Assembly: GCA_023212725.1 (NCBI GenBank) | Contig: JALBYF010000067.1 | Location: 33,965 to 97,964 of the forward strand | Source: Tranzscheliella williamsii | Taxonomy: Eukaryota > Basidiomycota > Ustilaginomycetes > Ustilaginales > Ustilaginaceae | Direction of reading: 5' to 3' | Length of the DNA: 64,000 bases | Notes under the pieces: generated by a model | What the model was told of the DNA's origin: nothing | What the model saw: only the letters and a program-made list of their open reading frames with translations | Databases searched by the model: none | Shown: piece by piece, positions 42,795 through 53,109 of the stretch | Position numbering within the stretch: the stretch's first letter is position 1 | Layout: each line of letters starts with the position of its first letter | Made by a program: the position numbers and the translations under genes

Positions 42795-43798
42795 TCAGTC
42801 CTCGCGTACTACGCCGGGCAGGAAGAACTAAAGGGATCAAAGCGTGGCCGTTAGTTAGGGATTTGATAGGTGCGTATGGCTACATTTGGCTTACCGTCAT
42901 GACTCCGCTGCTCTTGTCGACGTCGCCGATGTAGACGTAGAAGATGGCGCAATGGTTGGCGCAGATACAGGCAATGGTAGTGGTGGCAACAATGTAGCTG
43001 GAGAGGAAGCGCAAAAGCGACTTGATTTCCAGGTTGACACTCTTGTGCTCCGCCGGATCGCTCGGCTGTTCCGCCGTGCCTTGAGAGGCTAAGTACGGCA
43101 GAAGAAGAAGAAAGGGCAGCTCTGCCTCAGCTCCGGAAGAGGAATCACAGGAAGGATGGAGTTAGGAACTTACAGTCGATGCTAGGATGGGCGAGTTTAG
43201 ACCAGGTAGTGTCGAGCTTGACCTCGTCCTCGGCCACCGCGAGCCTGAGCTCTCCTTGTCGATTCGCAGAGAGCGTGACGACATCAGAGAGGCCGCGCAT
43301 GTGTTCCGCCACCGTCCTAAGGTGAAGCAGTTTAGGGAGAATGATGTGGACGTCCGGCTCGGGGCAGAGGGGTTCCACCACCCTGCTCATTTCGGCTGGC
43401 TTGAGCACCTTGATCAGAACATCCTGCACCACCTCCAGCTTGGCTCCCGTGTGACTCTGGGCGGAGATCGAGAACGAAAGCAGAGGGTCTTTGTTCCTCT
43501 TGGCGAGACGCAGAACGACGCTGTAGGCATTGTTGGCTGAGCGCAGTGCTTTCAATAGCGTGTCTGGCGAAACCTCGAGGTTGATCTGGTTCTGAAAGTT
43601 GGACTCGATGCGATACTCCTGAAAAAGCGAGTCCACCTCCATCTGCGACCAGATCTGCGTGCCGTCACTGTCGCCCAGACATATCAGATGGATCTTGTCC
43701 GGGGTCAGCTTGATGATGCACTTAGTGGCCACCTTCCCGATCGACTGGACGACCCGCGCGAAGATGGAGACATCAGCTATCTGCGTACGGAACCTCAT
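42795..43798 (-). CDS. HUS1: DNA-damage checkpoint clamp subunit Hus1
   Basis: Three exons on the minus strand: 43798..43174, 43088..42895 and 42827..42795, giving 283 aa, close to the human length. The start MRFRTQIADVSIFARVVQSIGKVATKC and LTPDKIHLICLGDSDGTQIW are family hallmarks. SLLRFLSSYIV and the C-terminal GVMT-FFLPGVV match the end of the PCNA-like fold. Exon 2 could also start slightly earlier, at CGGAG|CT; I preferred the TTAG acceptor after a long pyrimidine tract because the extra residues are low complexity. The last intron has CTAAC and ends CTTTAG. Hus1 forms the 9-1-1 clamp with Rad9 and Rad1, loaded at damaged DNA to activate the checkpoint kinase. Confidence 0.93.
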
Positions 43799-44374
43799 CT
43801 ATACATCAGGCCGGGAGGAGCCACACAGCACCGATGTAGCTAGCACTCAAAGTGAGAAGCTGAAGGGTAGCAGACGAAGGAAGGATAGACGCTGCCATCT
43901 GCTGCGCAGTGGCTTCTGAACACGGCGGCAGGCTGTGGCCTAAAAACTCCGCGTAGCATCGTTAGTGTTGGACTCTTCAAATTAAGACGCGCCGTCCCTC
44001 AGAAGCGTGAAGCGTAAAGGGTTGTGTGGAGGGTTGACTCTCGGCCGGCTGTTTCCGTCGAAGTTGTGTGGTGGAGGTTGTCGATCACAGCGAGCAGATC
44101 CCAACTGGAGCAAGAGCGGAGCTTGCTGTGAGAGTGTCGCGTCGTCAGCCGCCCAGGCCAGTTCGTTCAATTCAAGTCGACTCTCTCTTAACACCTTCCA
44201 AAGCTTCCAACCTTCGACATCCTTGTCCCCAACGAGCGTACTGTCCGCCTGCCTCACGACACCCTCCTAGATTTTGCAGGCTGCTGCACAGACAAGTCTC
44301 GTAGCTTGCCTCCCTGAAACCGTGCTCAGCTGTTCTCATTTCCTTTTCAAAGCAGGCTGATTTGGTTGCCAGCT
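43799..44374. other. Divergent promoter region, HUS1 / RPN2
   Basis: About 580 bp between divergent starts. It contains pyrimidine-rich leader sequence before RPN2. I see no TATA box or repeat. Confidence 0.5.
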
Positions 44375-47300
44375 ATGGTTGCTCCCGTCACCTCAGCGGC
44401 AGGCATTGTCGCTTTGCTTGACGAGCAAGAGCCAGAACTGCAGTCTTATGCGCTCAAGCGTCTCGACTCACTAGTAGATCAGTTTTGGGCCGAGATTGCC
44501 GATGCTGTCTCTAAGATCGAGGTCCTCTACGAAGATGAGCGCTTTCAGGATCGCCAGCTCGCCGCCCTTGTCGCCTCCAAGATCTACTTTCACCTGGGAG
44601 AGCACGATGAGGCACTGATGTTTGCGCTCGGCTCCGGTCCGCTTTTCGATGTCGAAAAAAAGGACGAATATGTTGACACCGTCGTCTCCAAGGCCATCGA
44701 CCGATACATCCAGGACTCAGCTGCAGGCGAGGGCAAAATTGACCCGCGATTGAAGACCATTGTTGACCAGATGTTTGCCCGGTGTATTGCAGACAAAGAA
44801 TACAGGCAAGCACTTGGTATCGCTCTCGAAACCCAGAGATTGGATATCATCGAGGAGGTCTACAGTGTCACCCAGGACGCCGGTCTCCTCACTTACGTTC
44901 TCGAGAGCACAGTTGGCGTGGTTCCCTCGCTGGAGGTCCGAGTTCAGATACTCAACCTCTTGGTAAAGCTTTTCCAAAAGCTACCCAGTCCCGATCACTT
45001 TAGCATAGGCCAGTGCTATGTCTACCTGAACGCCCCGAATCTGGCTGCAGATCTGCTCTTTAACCTCATCCAGCAAGCCCACCAAGCTTCGAGCTCGTCC
45101 CTTGCAAATACGGACAAGGATCCCTTGTTGGTCGCATATCAGCTTGCCTTCGACCTTGCCGAGAGCGCCACGCAAGAGTTCCTAGAGACCGTTCGACGAG
45201 AGTTGTCCACGAAAACCGCTGACACCGGTGCGGTAAAGGCCGAGGCCGACGCTGATGCCGACATGTACGGCGACGGCGAAGCCACGACCGTGGACTCCTG
45301 CATCGGTCGCATTCGAGCTATCCTGCAGGGGGAAGAGAGCATTCAGCTATACTTGGAGTTCCTCAGAAGGTCCAATAAGGCCGACCTCCCCATCCTCAAG
45401 GCCACAAAGGATGCCCTCGACGCCAGAAGCAGTATCTATCACTCTGCACTCAGCTTCGCCAATGCGTTTATGAACGCAGGTACCACCTCGGACACATTCT
45501 TGCGAGACAACTTGGAATGGCTGGCCAAGGCATCCAACTGGTCGAAATTCACCGCCACCGCTGCCCTTGGTGTGCTTAACAAGGGAAACCTCAAGGACGG
45601 TATTGCCCTGCTCAGACCCTATTTGCCTCAAGACGGTGTCACGAGCAGTGTCTATTCTGAAGGTGGAAGTCTTTTCGCGCTCGGCCTTATTCACGCCAAC
45701 CACGGCAGCGAAGTTATGGAGCTGCTCACCAACACGCTCAAAAGCAATCCTGCCGAAATTGTTCAGCACGGTGCTGCGCTAGGTCTCGGCGCTGCTGGCA
45801 TGGCGACGGGCAATGAAGATGTGTACGAGGAGCTTCGAAACGTCCTCTACACCGACTCGGCCGTAGCTGGCGAGGCGAGTGGCTATGCCATGGGACTTGT
45901 CATGCTCGGCACAGGCTCGGAACGGGCTGTGGAAGAGATGCTTCAGTACGCCCACGAAACCCAGCATGAGAAGATTATCCGTGGACTCGCGATTGGTATC
46001 TCGCTTCTGTTCTACGGCAAGGAGGAGAAGGCGGACACGATGATTGACACTCTTCTGGCTGACAAAGATGCCATATTGCGTTACGGAGGTGTCTACACCA
46101 TCGCTTTGGCATATGCCGGAACCGGTAACAATAAGGCCGTACGACGACTGCTTCACATAGCCGTATCAGACGTTAGCGACGATGTTCGAAGGGCGGCCGT
46201 GACCAGTCTTGGCTTCCTCCTCTTCCGCAACCCGACGCAGGTACCAAGGATTGTTCAATTGCTGTCTGAGTCTTACAACCCGCACGTGCGTTACGGAAGC
46301 ACCTTTGCTCTCGGTATCGCCTGTGCTGGCACCGGCTTGGACGAAGCGGTCGACCTGCTCGAGCCAATGACCAAAGATCCCGTCGACTTCGTTCGACAAG
46401 GTGCATGCATTGCATTGGCTATGATCTTCATTCAGCAGAACGAGAACCTCAACCCTCGGGTCACCAGCGCTCGCAAGACTTTCGACAAGATTATCTCTGA
46501 CAAGCACGAAGATGCCATGGCTAAGTTTGGTGCCGCCCTTGCTCAAGGTTTGATTGACGCTGGAGGCCGAAATGTCACCATTTCCTTGCAGAGCCGTGGC
46601 GGCAACGCGAATATGCCAGCCATCGTGGGTATGGCCCTATTCACACAGTTCTGGTACTGGTTCCCGCTTGCCCACTTTTCTGCCCTTGCCTTTACGCCCA
46701 CCGCGTTGATCGGCTTGAACCGGGAGCTGAGGATCCCTGACTTCGAGTTCATCTCGGAGGCCAAGCCCAGTCTCTTCGCATATCCAACGGCGTACAAGCA
46801 GCCATCCGAGAAAAAGGTGGAGCGGGTTGAAACCGCAGTGTTGTCCACTACTGTAAAGGCGCAGGCCCGACAGAGGACCAAGGAGCGCAACAAGGTCCAG
46901 GCTGAAGGTGGTGATGCCATGGACCTGGACGACGCGCCCACGGGTGCCAAGAAGGAAGAGGGAGATGTGGCCATGGACGAAGACGCGAGCAAGACGGTCA
47001 AGCCCAAGAGCAAGAAGGAGAGGAAGGTAGAACCCAAGTCGGAATTGATCCCAAACTATTCTCGCGTGACACCGGCGCAGGTCAAGTTCATCAGCTTCCC
47101 ACCCGATGCCCGATTCGTTCCCATCCGACCCGTCCAGGGGCTGGCGGGCAAGGTGCGGCAGGACGTATACAACACTTCGACCGTTGCAGGCCGACTGTTG
47201 GGCAACTCGTCACCGGCGCCAGGTGCCAGCGGGACAGTGACGCCGGCGCACACTGGCGCAGCCGCTCCCGGCGCCAAATCGCTGCATCAGCAGGCGGTTG

Positions 47301-47719
47301 CCAACGCCACTGCCGAGAGCGAGACGCCTCCAGCGGCCGCTGCCCCTGCAGGGCCGACGGCGGAGCAAGCCCGCATGATTCTCACATCTGCCGTGGGAGG
47401 GACCGGCGGCATCCTTCTTATGGTCGATCGGCGGCCGGATGAGGAGTTCAGGCCGCTCAAGATCGGCGACAGCCACGACGCCCCCCCCGGTGCCTCCGGC
47501 GAAGACGGCGCACAGGACGCCCGACAGCAGTCCGCCCCGTCCGCCGACGACATCAGCCCCGAAGACGCTGCGGCCATTGCGGCCGCTATGGCCGCCGACG
47601 ACAACCAGGAGGATCCCGACAAGGAGATCAACAGCGTCGCCGGCCAGCAGAACAGGCGCGACAATGCAGACGACAACACTGGCCCCGGCTCCGCCGGCGG
47701 CCTCCCCGAAGCCCGGTAG
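44375..47719 (+). CDS. RPN2: 26S proteasome regulatory subunit Rpn2 (PSMD1)
   Basis: Single-exon 1114-aa protein from the ATG at 44375. The N-terminal rod carries QSYALKRLDSLVDQFWAEIAD. The central toroid has proteasome/cyclosome repeats with the alternating GLGAAG, GYAMGLVMLGTG, RYGSTFALGIACAGTG pattern from ~430 to ~790. NMPAIVGMALFTQFWYWFPL is diagnostic of Rpn2. The C-terminal part contains a Lys-rich acidic insert (about residues 825-890) and a ~130-residue Ala/Pro-rich tail after ILLMVDRRPDEEFRPL, making it longer than yeast or human Rpn2 (about 950 aa). Rpn2 is the largest base scaffold, docking Rpn13 and lid subunits onto the 20S core. Convergent with the aldolase fusion, 231 bp apart. 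Confidence 0.97.
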   Translation: MVAPVTSAAGIVALLDEQEPELQSYALKRLDSLVDQFWAEIADAVSKIEVLYEDERFQDRQLAALVASKIYFHLGEHDEALMFALGSGPLFDVEKKDEYVDTVVSKAIDRYIQDSAAGEGKIDPRLKTIVDQMFARCIADKEYRQALGIALETQRLDIIEEVYSVTQDAGLLTYVLESTVGVVPSLEVRVQILNLLVKLFQKLPSPDHFSIGQCYVYLNAPNLAADLLFNLIQQAHQASSSSLANTDKDPLLVAYQLAFDLAESATQEFLETVRRELSTKTADTGAVKAEADADADMYGDGEATTVDSCIGRIRAILQGEESIQLYLEFLRRSNKADLPILKATKDALDARSSIYHSALSFANAFMNAGTTSDTFLRDNLEWLAKASNWSKFTATAALGVLNKGNLKDGIALLRPYLPQDGVTSSVYSEGGSLFALGLIHANHGSEVMELLTNTLKSNPAEIVQHGAALGLGAAGMATGNEDVYEELRNVLYTDSAVAGEASGYAMGLVMLGTGSERAVEEMLQYAHETQHEKIIRGLAIGISLLFYGKEEKADTMIDTLLADKDAILRYGGVYTIALAYAGTGNNKAVRRLLHIAVSDVSDDVRRAAVTSLGFLLFRNPTQVPRIVQLLSESYNPHVRYGSTFALGIACAGTGLDEAVDLLEPMTKDPVDFVRQGACIALAMIFIQQNENLNPRVTSARKTFDKIISDKHEDAMAKFGAALAQGLIDAGGRNVTISLQSRGGNANMPAIVGMALFTQFWYWFPLAHFSALAFTPTALIGLNRELRIPDFEFISEAKPSLFAYPTAYKQPSEKKVERVETAVLSTTVKAQARQRTKERNKVQAEGGDAMDLDDAPTGAKKEEGDVAMDEDASKTVKPKSKKERKVEPKSELIPNYSRVTPAQVKFISFPPDARFVPIRPVQGLAGKVRQDVYNTSTVAGRLLGNSSPAPGASGTVTPAHTGAAAPGAKSLHQQAVANATAESETPPAAAAPAGPTAEQARMILTSAVGGTGGILLMVDRRPDEEFRPLKIGDSHDAPPGASGEDGAQDARQQSAPSADDISPEDAAAIAAAMAADDNQEDPDKEINSVAGQQNRRDNADDNTGPGSAGGLPEAR

Positions 47720-47950
47720 ACCTGTCCGCACCACCCCTTCACTGCATCTCTTTATACATCGCGTTTCGTCAATGCCAAATCCCACTCTCATCGATCGCGT
47801 GTGCCTCGCCGGACGTGTCACTGCTGTGGCGCACAACTGTCTGCATTAGTGGTTGATGTTGTATTATGTCGGTTGCCAGTGACCTTGATGTTACGACTTG
47901 TCAAAGGAATACCGGAATTACAAGTGGACAAGAGCGGGGGAGGCGCCGGG

Positions 47951-49903
47951 CTAGCCGGCGATGCCGACGGAGCCCTGCTCGAGGTCGCGCTCGAGCTGGA
48001 TCTTGGTGGCTTCGTCGATGTGGGTGTGAAGGGGGTCGAAGCGGGCCATTGTGCGGCAGACGAGGGCGGCGTCTTCGAGGAACGCGTTGACGCTGAGGCG
48101 GAGCTGGCGGACGGTGGTGGCGAGGATCTTGACGGCGAGCTCGACGGGCGCGTCGTCGGTGGTGGTGGGGGTGAGCGCAAACTCCTTGCGCACCTCGTTC
48201 GGCCGGAGCTCGCGGTCCACGCTGATCGCGTTCTGCAGCGCCAGCGCCGACGCGCGGTCGGGGAACGGGAGGACCAGCGACACGCTGTGCTTCATCCCGT
48301 CCGCCGCCGCGGGCGTCGCCGCGATCGAACGGAACACCACACCGCCGTCCATGCTCGACGTGCGCACGTGGCCGTCGCCGCCAGCCCCAGCCGTGCCTGC
48401 ACCGCCGGTGCTGCCCGAGTACGGCCCATCCTTCACAGCGCCGTCCGCCGTGCTTGATGCAGCAGCACCCCCGCCAGACTTTTCTTCCTTCATGGTGCGG
48501 ATCAAGTTGATCATATCGTCGACGGCCGCCCGCTCGATCTGGTAGTGGATGACCATGCGGCCGCCGGTCAGAGTGACGGGCCTGGGCAGCGATTTGGCAC
48601 GCCGACAAACCTCCTGGATTGGGAGGCCAATCGGTTCAGTATCCAGGAACACCATGCTGGTCTCTACCGGCGCGGTCAGCCGAACGCCGAGCTTCTCCAG
48701 CTCGCGTCCCGCGTGTTTGGCCAGCTCGTGGGTGGCAGCCAGCTTCGGGTAGGTGTCGAGCACGGCCACGCGGGCTGCGGCTACCAGCGGACCCACCTGC
48801 CGCAGTCCAGCACCATAGAGCTTCCGGAAGTGGCGCACTTTCTTGATGAACCGCGATGGGCCGACGAGGATGCTCCCAACCGGCGCACCGAGACCCTTGC
48901 TGAGACAAAGCGAGACCGAGTCGAACGGATCGCAGAGTTCTTTGAGGGAAAGGCCGGTCTCTGCCGCAACGTTCCAGAGGCGGGCACCGTCGAGATGCAT
49001 GATAAGGCCGCGCTTTCTCGCTTCGGTGGAGATCTTGACAATTTCGTCCTGCGGAAAGATGGTGCCGTGCAATGTGTTCTCGAGCGAAATGATCCGGGTG
49101 GGCGCAAAGTGGATGTCGTCGTCGAGGCATAGCTTTGGCAAGATATCTTGCTCCCAACGCAGGTGGTGGCCATTGGAAGGGGCGACGATCTCGGTGGCGG
49201 CGCCACAGTGGAAGGCGATACCGCTGGCCTCGTACCGGAAGATGTGAGAGCGGGTGTCGCAGAGGACGGTATAGGGGGGCTGTAGAAGGTGGGTGCGCAA
49301 GGCCAGCTGGTTCGAAAGAGTACCAGAGGGGACAAAGATGGCAGACTCCTTGCCTGTCAGAGCCGCAATCTCCGCTTGGAAGGTGTTGGTCATCTCATCC
49401 TCGCCATACACATCGTCACCGCGAGAAGCGGAGGCCATAGCTTCCACCATCCGTTCGCTAGGCACAGTGATGGTATCGGAGCGGAAGTCCCTGGCGATCT
49501 GCTCGAGCTTTCGTGCATTGTCGAGCTTGAGGGCTGGGGGATGAGCCGAAAGCAGTGGCTCGGTCTTGTTCTTCTGGCGTGCTGCAGGATCGGACGCCCC
49601 AGCTGGCTGAACCGGGGCAGGCACGCCGTTACTACCCTTTTGAACGTTGATGGGCCGCTGAGTGTCCGATGGGCCTACATGATCGATTGGCTCGGACGGC
49701 TGGAGGGGGTAAGAGCCATAGGGATTAGCCATCGTTGTCGCTTTTAAGTTAGTGTTAGTAGCTGAGTACGATATCTGCTTGGCTCGATGCAAGATCAGAA
49801 GCTGAGTCGGCGTCGGTCTAGAAGCGCGGGAGGGAGGGAGTGACAGCAATCGTGGCCGTAAAGCGAACCTGGACGATGCACCGATGCGGCTGACTGGGAG
49901 CAT
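47951..49903 (-). CDS. GLY1: L-threonine aldolase fused to KEOPS subunit Pcc1
   Basis: One uninterrupted frame of 650 codons from the ATG at 49903. Residues 1-57 lack acidic residues and are Arg/Ser/Leu-rich, like a mitochondrial presequence; a second ATG at 49732 (MANPYG) would give a cytosolic form. Residues ~135-475 are a PLP-dependent threonine aldolase: DFRSDTITVPSERM, GDDVYGEDE, HLDGARLWN and the PLP Lys (~336) in SLCLSKGLGAPVGS. It cleaves threonine to glycine and acetaldehyde. After a Gly/Ala-rich linker (~476-536), residues 537-625 are a Pcc1/CTAG domain: HSVSLVLPFPDRASALA, ISVDRELRPNEV, VRQLRLSVNAFLEDAALVCRTMARF. Pcc1 is the dimerisation subunit of KEOPS, which makes t6A in ANN-decoding tRNAs. 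No GT-AG intron or stop is evident in the linker. Both domain identifications are strong; that one mRNA makes one polypeptide is inferred. Confidence 0.92.
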   Translation of the reverse strand: MLPVSRIGASSRFALRPRLLSLPPSRASRPTPTQLLILHRAKQISYSATNTNLKATTMANPYGSYPLQPSEPIDHVGPSDTQRPINVQKGSNGVPAPVQPAGASDPAARQKNKTEPLLSAHPPALKLDNARKLEQIARDFRSDTITVPSERMVEAMASASRGDDVYGEDEMTNTFQAEIAALTGKESAIFVPSGTLSNQLALRTHLLQPPYTVLCDTRSHIFRYEASGIAFHCGAATEIVAPSNGHHLRWEQDILPKLCLDDDIHFAPTRIISLENTLHGTIFPQDEIVKISTEARKRGLIMHLDGARLWNVAAETGLSLKELCDPFDSVSLCLSKGLGAPVGSILVGPSRFIKKVRHFRKLYGAGLRQVGPLVAAARVAVLDTYPKLAATHELAKHAGRELEKLGVRLTAPVETSMVFLDTEPIGLPIQEVCRRAKSLPRPVTLTGGRMVIHYQIERAAVDDMINLIRTMKEEKSGGGAAASSTADGAVKDGPYSGSTGGAGTAGAGGDGHVRTSSMDGGVVFRSIAATPAAADGMKHSVSLVLPFPDRASALALQNAISVDRELRPNEVRKEFALTPTTTDDAPVELAVKILATTVRQLRLSVNAFLEDAALVCRTMARFDPLHTHIDEATKIQLERDLEQGSVGIAG

Positions 49904-50850
49904 AAGAACCGAAAGACCGCTGTGGGAAAGGCGCAACTGAACCAACGCTGTCGTTGCTCAGTGCTGTTGGACTGGCTAGATGTACATCAGGCGAGAAGGA
50001 ATGCGGTGCGGTGCGTTATCGGCTTGGGCGTGGGAATCGGACGACTGAAATTTCGGTCGTGCCGGCCGCGATTAGACAGGTTGGCTTGGTGTCGGCATCT
50101 ACGCCGGCGATCTTCCGATCGGCACAAAGAGTCCCGCAAAGAAGAGTTGGGTTAAAAAAGCTATAGCAGAAATCGACAGCCGTGGCCAGAGCTTTCGGCA
50201 GTGCCGCACAACCAAAGCTCACAATAGCGACACTGGCACGCTACCTCACTCCGTCCGCTCTGCTCTGACGCATTGTGCGCGGTTTCCATAGGGCCTGGAC
50301 ATAGCGGCGGGAGCAATGGACAGAAGGGCGGAGCATACAGTGCTGCAGTGCTGCAGTGTTGCAGTAGGGCTAGGGTAAGGTTTAGTGTTAGGGTTAGGGG
50401 TTTGCCTCGCCACTTGGCTGTGCAATACGAAGACGAGGCATTTCCTCCATGAGAACCCGAAGCGTGACAGATCGATAGTGATCTTGAGCAAGCAGATGGC
50501 CGCCGGCGACGATTGCCTCGTGTGAAAGGACCAATGCGGCAACTCAGGTCTATGGTTCGGAGGCATGTGTGCGCGAACCTTAGCTAGCGTTCTGGCAGAG
50601 AGCACCCTACAGCTGCGACGACTAAACTGTTACCACATTCTTGGCCGTACGTACTGTCTCATACAGTACTTCACCATCAAGCATCGTCGATCTGGCGGTT
50701 TCGGCTGTCGTCTCATCCATCCCTTTTTGCGGAAGCGCGTACATGATGCTCTAAACGCGGAAGTCGGCAATGCGGACGCTTCTTCCATCCTGATCTTGCA
50801 GGCTTCCTGCTCGTACTCTTGCGCACCAGCCGTTGTGTGCTCCTAGTAAC
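49904..50850. other. Divergent promoter region, aldolase-Pcc1 / GatB, with telomere-like repeat
   Basis: About 950 bp containing an 8-bp microrepeat and a telomere-like tract (listed separately). No gene is seen. Confidence 0.5.
50341..50403. repeat. Short microrepeat and interstitial telomere-like tract
   Basis: Three copies of TGCTGCAG-like 8-mers (50341-50364) run directly into a G-rich stretch built from TAGGG/TTAGGG units, ending TTAGGGTTAGGGG. TTAGGG is the usual fungal telomere unit; here it is far from any chromosome end and sits in a divergent promoter region, where such elements can bind Tbf1/Rap1-like proteins. Confidence 0.8.
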
Positions 50851-52896
50851 ATGAGGCAGACGGCCGCAGATCTGTGCCGACAATGCGCTCCTCTGGGATC
50901 CTCGAGTAGGCGAGCGAGTTTTACTTCGCCTTCTAGCCTGTCCGTCATTGCGCTTTCCCAATCGAGAAGATATGTCGGCCGGCTCAGTGCCTCTTTCACT
51001 CTGGCGGGTCCGTCGAACCTGACCCACTCTGGCAGAGCTTGTGACTTGCCAACATCCAACCGCCCATTTCATAGATTTGCGCCAAGATGCCTCAGTGTGT
51101 CGGTCAGTGCTAATGCGAAGAGCAAGAAGGGAAAAGCGGCCAAGCCCTCTTCGGTAGATGGAACAGCTCCCGGTACGTCTCGATACCCGCCTCTTCCGCA
51201 TGGTTGGCAGGTGGTGATAGGTGTCGAGTGCCATATCCAGATCAAGGACAAGCACAAGCTGTTCAGTAGCGCCGAGCTCCCGTCCTCTACCTCGCCGCCC
51301 AACGTGCTGGTTACACCTTTCGACGCAGCGCATCCGGGAACTTTACCTACATTGAACACTTCGGCGCTGAAGCTGGCCGTGCGCACAGCGTTGGCGCTCA
51401 AGTGCCGCATACATCCAGAAAGTAGATTCGATCGCAAACACTACTTCTACTCAGATCTGCCCGCAGGCTACCAAATTACACAGAAGTACGCTCCGCTCGC
51501 CAATAACGGCAAAGTGCATCTCAGCTTCGACGAGGGGCATTTGCCGAGTGTGGAAGACGAGGTCACCGTTGAGATCGAGCAGCTGCAACTGGAGCAAGAC
51601 ACCGCCAAATCAACCTACTTTGACACCGGCACCACCTCAAAGACGAATGCAAAGACGGATGTTGAAAGCAACACCGGGCCCTTCGAGGAGGCAGACGGGT
51701 ATCAGGTCCATAGGAGCTTCGTGGATCTGAACCGTGCGGGGACGGGGTTGATGGAGGTTGTCAGTGGACCGCAGATGCGGACGCCAGAACAGGCAGGCGC
51801 CTATGTGCGGAAGCTCCAGGAGCTCGTGCGCCGCGTCGGTGCTTCGGACGGCAATATGCAGGATGGCTCGCTCCGATGCGACGTCAACGTGTCGGTGCAT
51901 CGCATCGGCGAGCCCTTCGGCACCCGATGCGAGGTCAAGAATCTGAACAGCGTCAGATTCATGATGAATGCGATCGCATACGAGTCGCACCGCCAGGTTC
52001 GGCTGCTGCAGGAGGCTGGTGGCAGCGTCGAGCAACAGACAAGGGGCTATGACGAAGCCAACGGCACAACGTTTCGGTTACGCGGAAAAGAGGATGCGCC
52101 GGACTATCGGTACATGCCAGACCCGAATCTACCACCTATCATGCTGTCCGAGGCGCAGATCGAAACAGTCCGTCAAGAGCTCCCAGAACTGCCAGATGCG
52201 AGGCGTGCACGCCTTCGTGTGCAGTACAGCCTTCCGCCTCGAGATCTCAACGTTCTGATCAGGGTCGGGTCGGAGGACGAGGGTGCCGGCCGAATCGATG
52301 CAGCTACCTCCGCGGCCTCACTGCCCGGATCAGCCCCTCTGATGACGCAAAGCGATGCAGTGGACTATTTTGAGCAGGTAGCCGAAGGACGGAACCCGCA
52401 GGTAGCGCTCAATTGGATCATTCACGAGCTGATGAAAGGGCTCAACGCACGAAATCTGCCGTTTCGCGACTGGTTTCTGCCGCCAGCGTACCTGGGCGAA
52501 CTGATTGATCTGGTCGAAAGCGGGACTGTCACAGGCACCACCGCCAAGGGGCTGATATCGGAAGTGCTTTCGTGCGCCGCAGCATCTGTACCTGCGCCTG
52601 CGTCGGACCCGAAAAGCATCTTGCTGCAGACCTTGGACGATCTGCGAGCGGCATCGGCATCGCCCGTGTTGGCCCTGCTTGTGCAGAGGGACCTACTGGC
52701 ACTGAACACCCGCGAAAAGGTGCTACCGCTGGTACAATCCGCTCTGGCAGCTTTGCCAGACGAGGCGGCACAAGTCCGCAAGGGCAACGTGAAAGTGGCC
52801 ATGCGCATCGTGGGTCAGGTGATGAAGGACGCACAGGGGAGGGCGGACGCCAAGCTCGTCCACCAGACTATCCTGGACGAATTGACTCCGGCTTAG
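50851..52896 (+). CDS. PET112: Mitochondrial glutamyl-tRNA(Gln) amidotransferase subunit B
   Basis: Single-exon 681-aa protein from the ATG at 50851. The first ~100 residues are Arg/Ser-rich with almost no acidic residues, a typical mitochondrial presequence. GatB motifs follow: VVIGVECHIQIKDKHKLFS, RFDRKHYFYSDLPAGYQITQ, FVDLNRAGTGLMEVVSGPQM, DGSLRCDVNVSVH and RCEVKNLNSVRFM. The C-terminal half has the YqeY-like helical tail (AKGLISEVLS, KGNVKVAMRIVGQVMKDAQGRAD). Within GatFAB or GatCAB it activates Glu-tRNA(Gln) for transamidation, making Gln-tRNA(Gln) for mitochondrial translation. Convergent with the LYAR-Esf2 gene. Confidence 0.96.
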   Translation: MRQTAADLCRQCAPLGSSSRRASFTSPSSLSVIALSQSRRYVGRLSASFTLAGPSNLTHSGRACDLPTSNRPFHRFAPRCLSVSVSANAKSKKGKAAKPSSVDGTAPGTSRYPPLPHGWQVVIGVECHIQIKDKHKLFSSAELPSSTSPPNVLVTPFDAAHPGTLPTLNTSALKLAVRTALALKCRIHPESRFDRKHYFYSDLPAGYQITQKYAPLANNGKVHLSFDEGHLPSVEDEVTVEIEQLQLEQDTAKSTYFDTGTTSKTNAKTDVESNTGPFEEADGYQVHRSFVDLNRAGTGLMEVVSGPQMRTPEQAGAYVRKLQELVRRVGASDGNMQDGSLRCDVNVSVHRIGEPFGTRCEVKNLNSVRFMMNAIAYESHRQVRLLQEAGGSVEQQTRGYDEANGTTFRLRGKEDAPDYRYMPDPNLPPIMLSEAQIETVRQELPELPDARRARLRVQYSLPPRDLNVLIRVGSEDEGAGRIDAATSAASLPGSAPLMTQSDAVDYFEQVAEGRNPQVALNWIIHELMKGLNARNLPFRDWFLPPAYLGELIDLVESGTVTGTTAKGLISEVLSCAAASVPAPASDPKSILLQTLDDLRAASASPVLALLVQRDLLALNTREKVLPLVQSALAALPDEAAQVRKGNVKVAMRIVGQVMKDAQGRADAKLVHQTILDELTPA

Positions 52897-53109
52897 CACG
52901 CACACAAACATTGCATATGTTAACACGTCGCCTGTCTCAGTGCACCTCACATGTCAGTGTATTGCAATTGCGGATATCTATCAAGACGACTGCGATGTGG
53001 GAGTGTTGCCTCCATCGACCGACGTGCGGGCACAGAGTGTGCATGACCCACGGCCTTGGCGGGACTCTATGACCAAAGGCGTGGGAAAGTGTATGATGAT
53101 CGCCATGGA

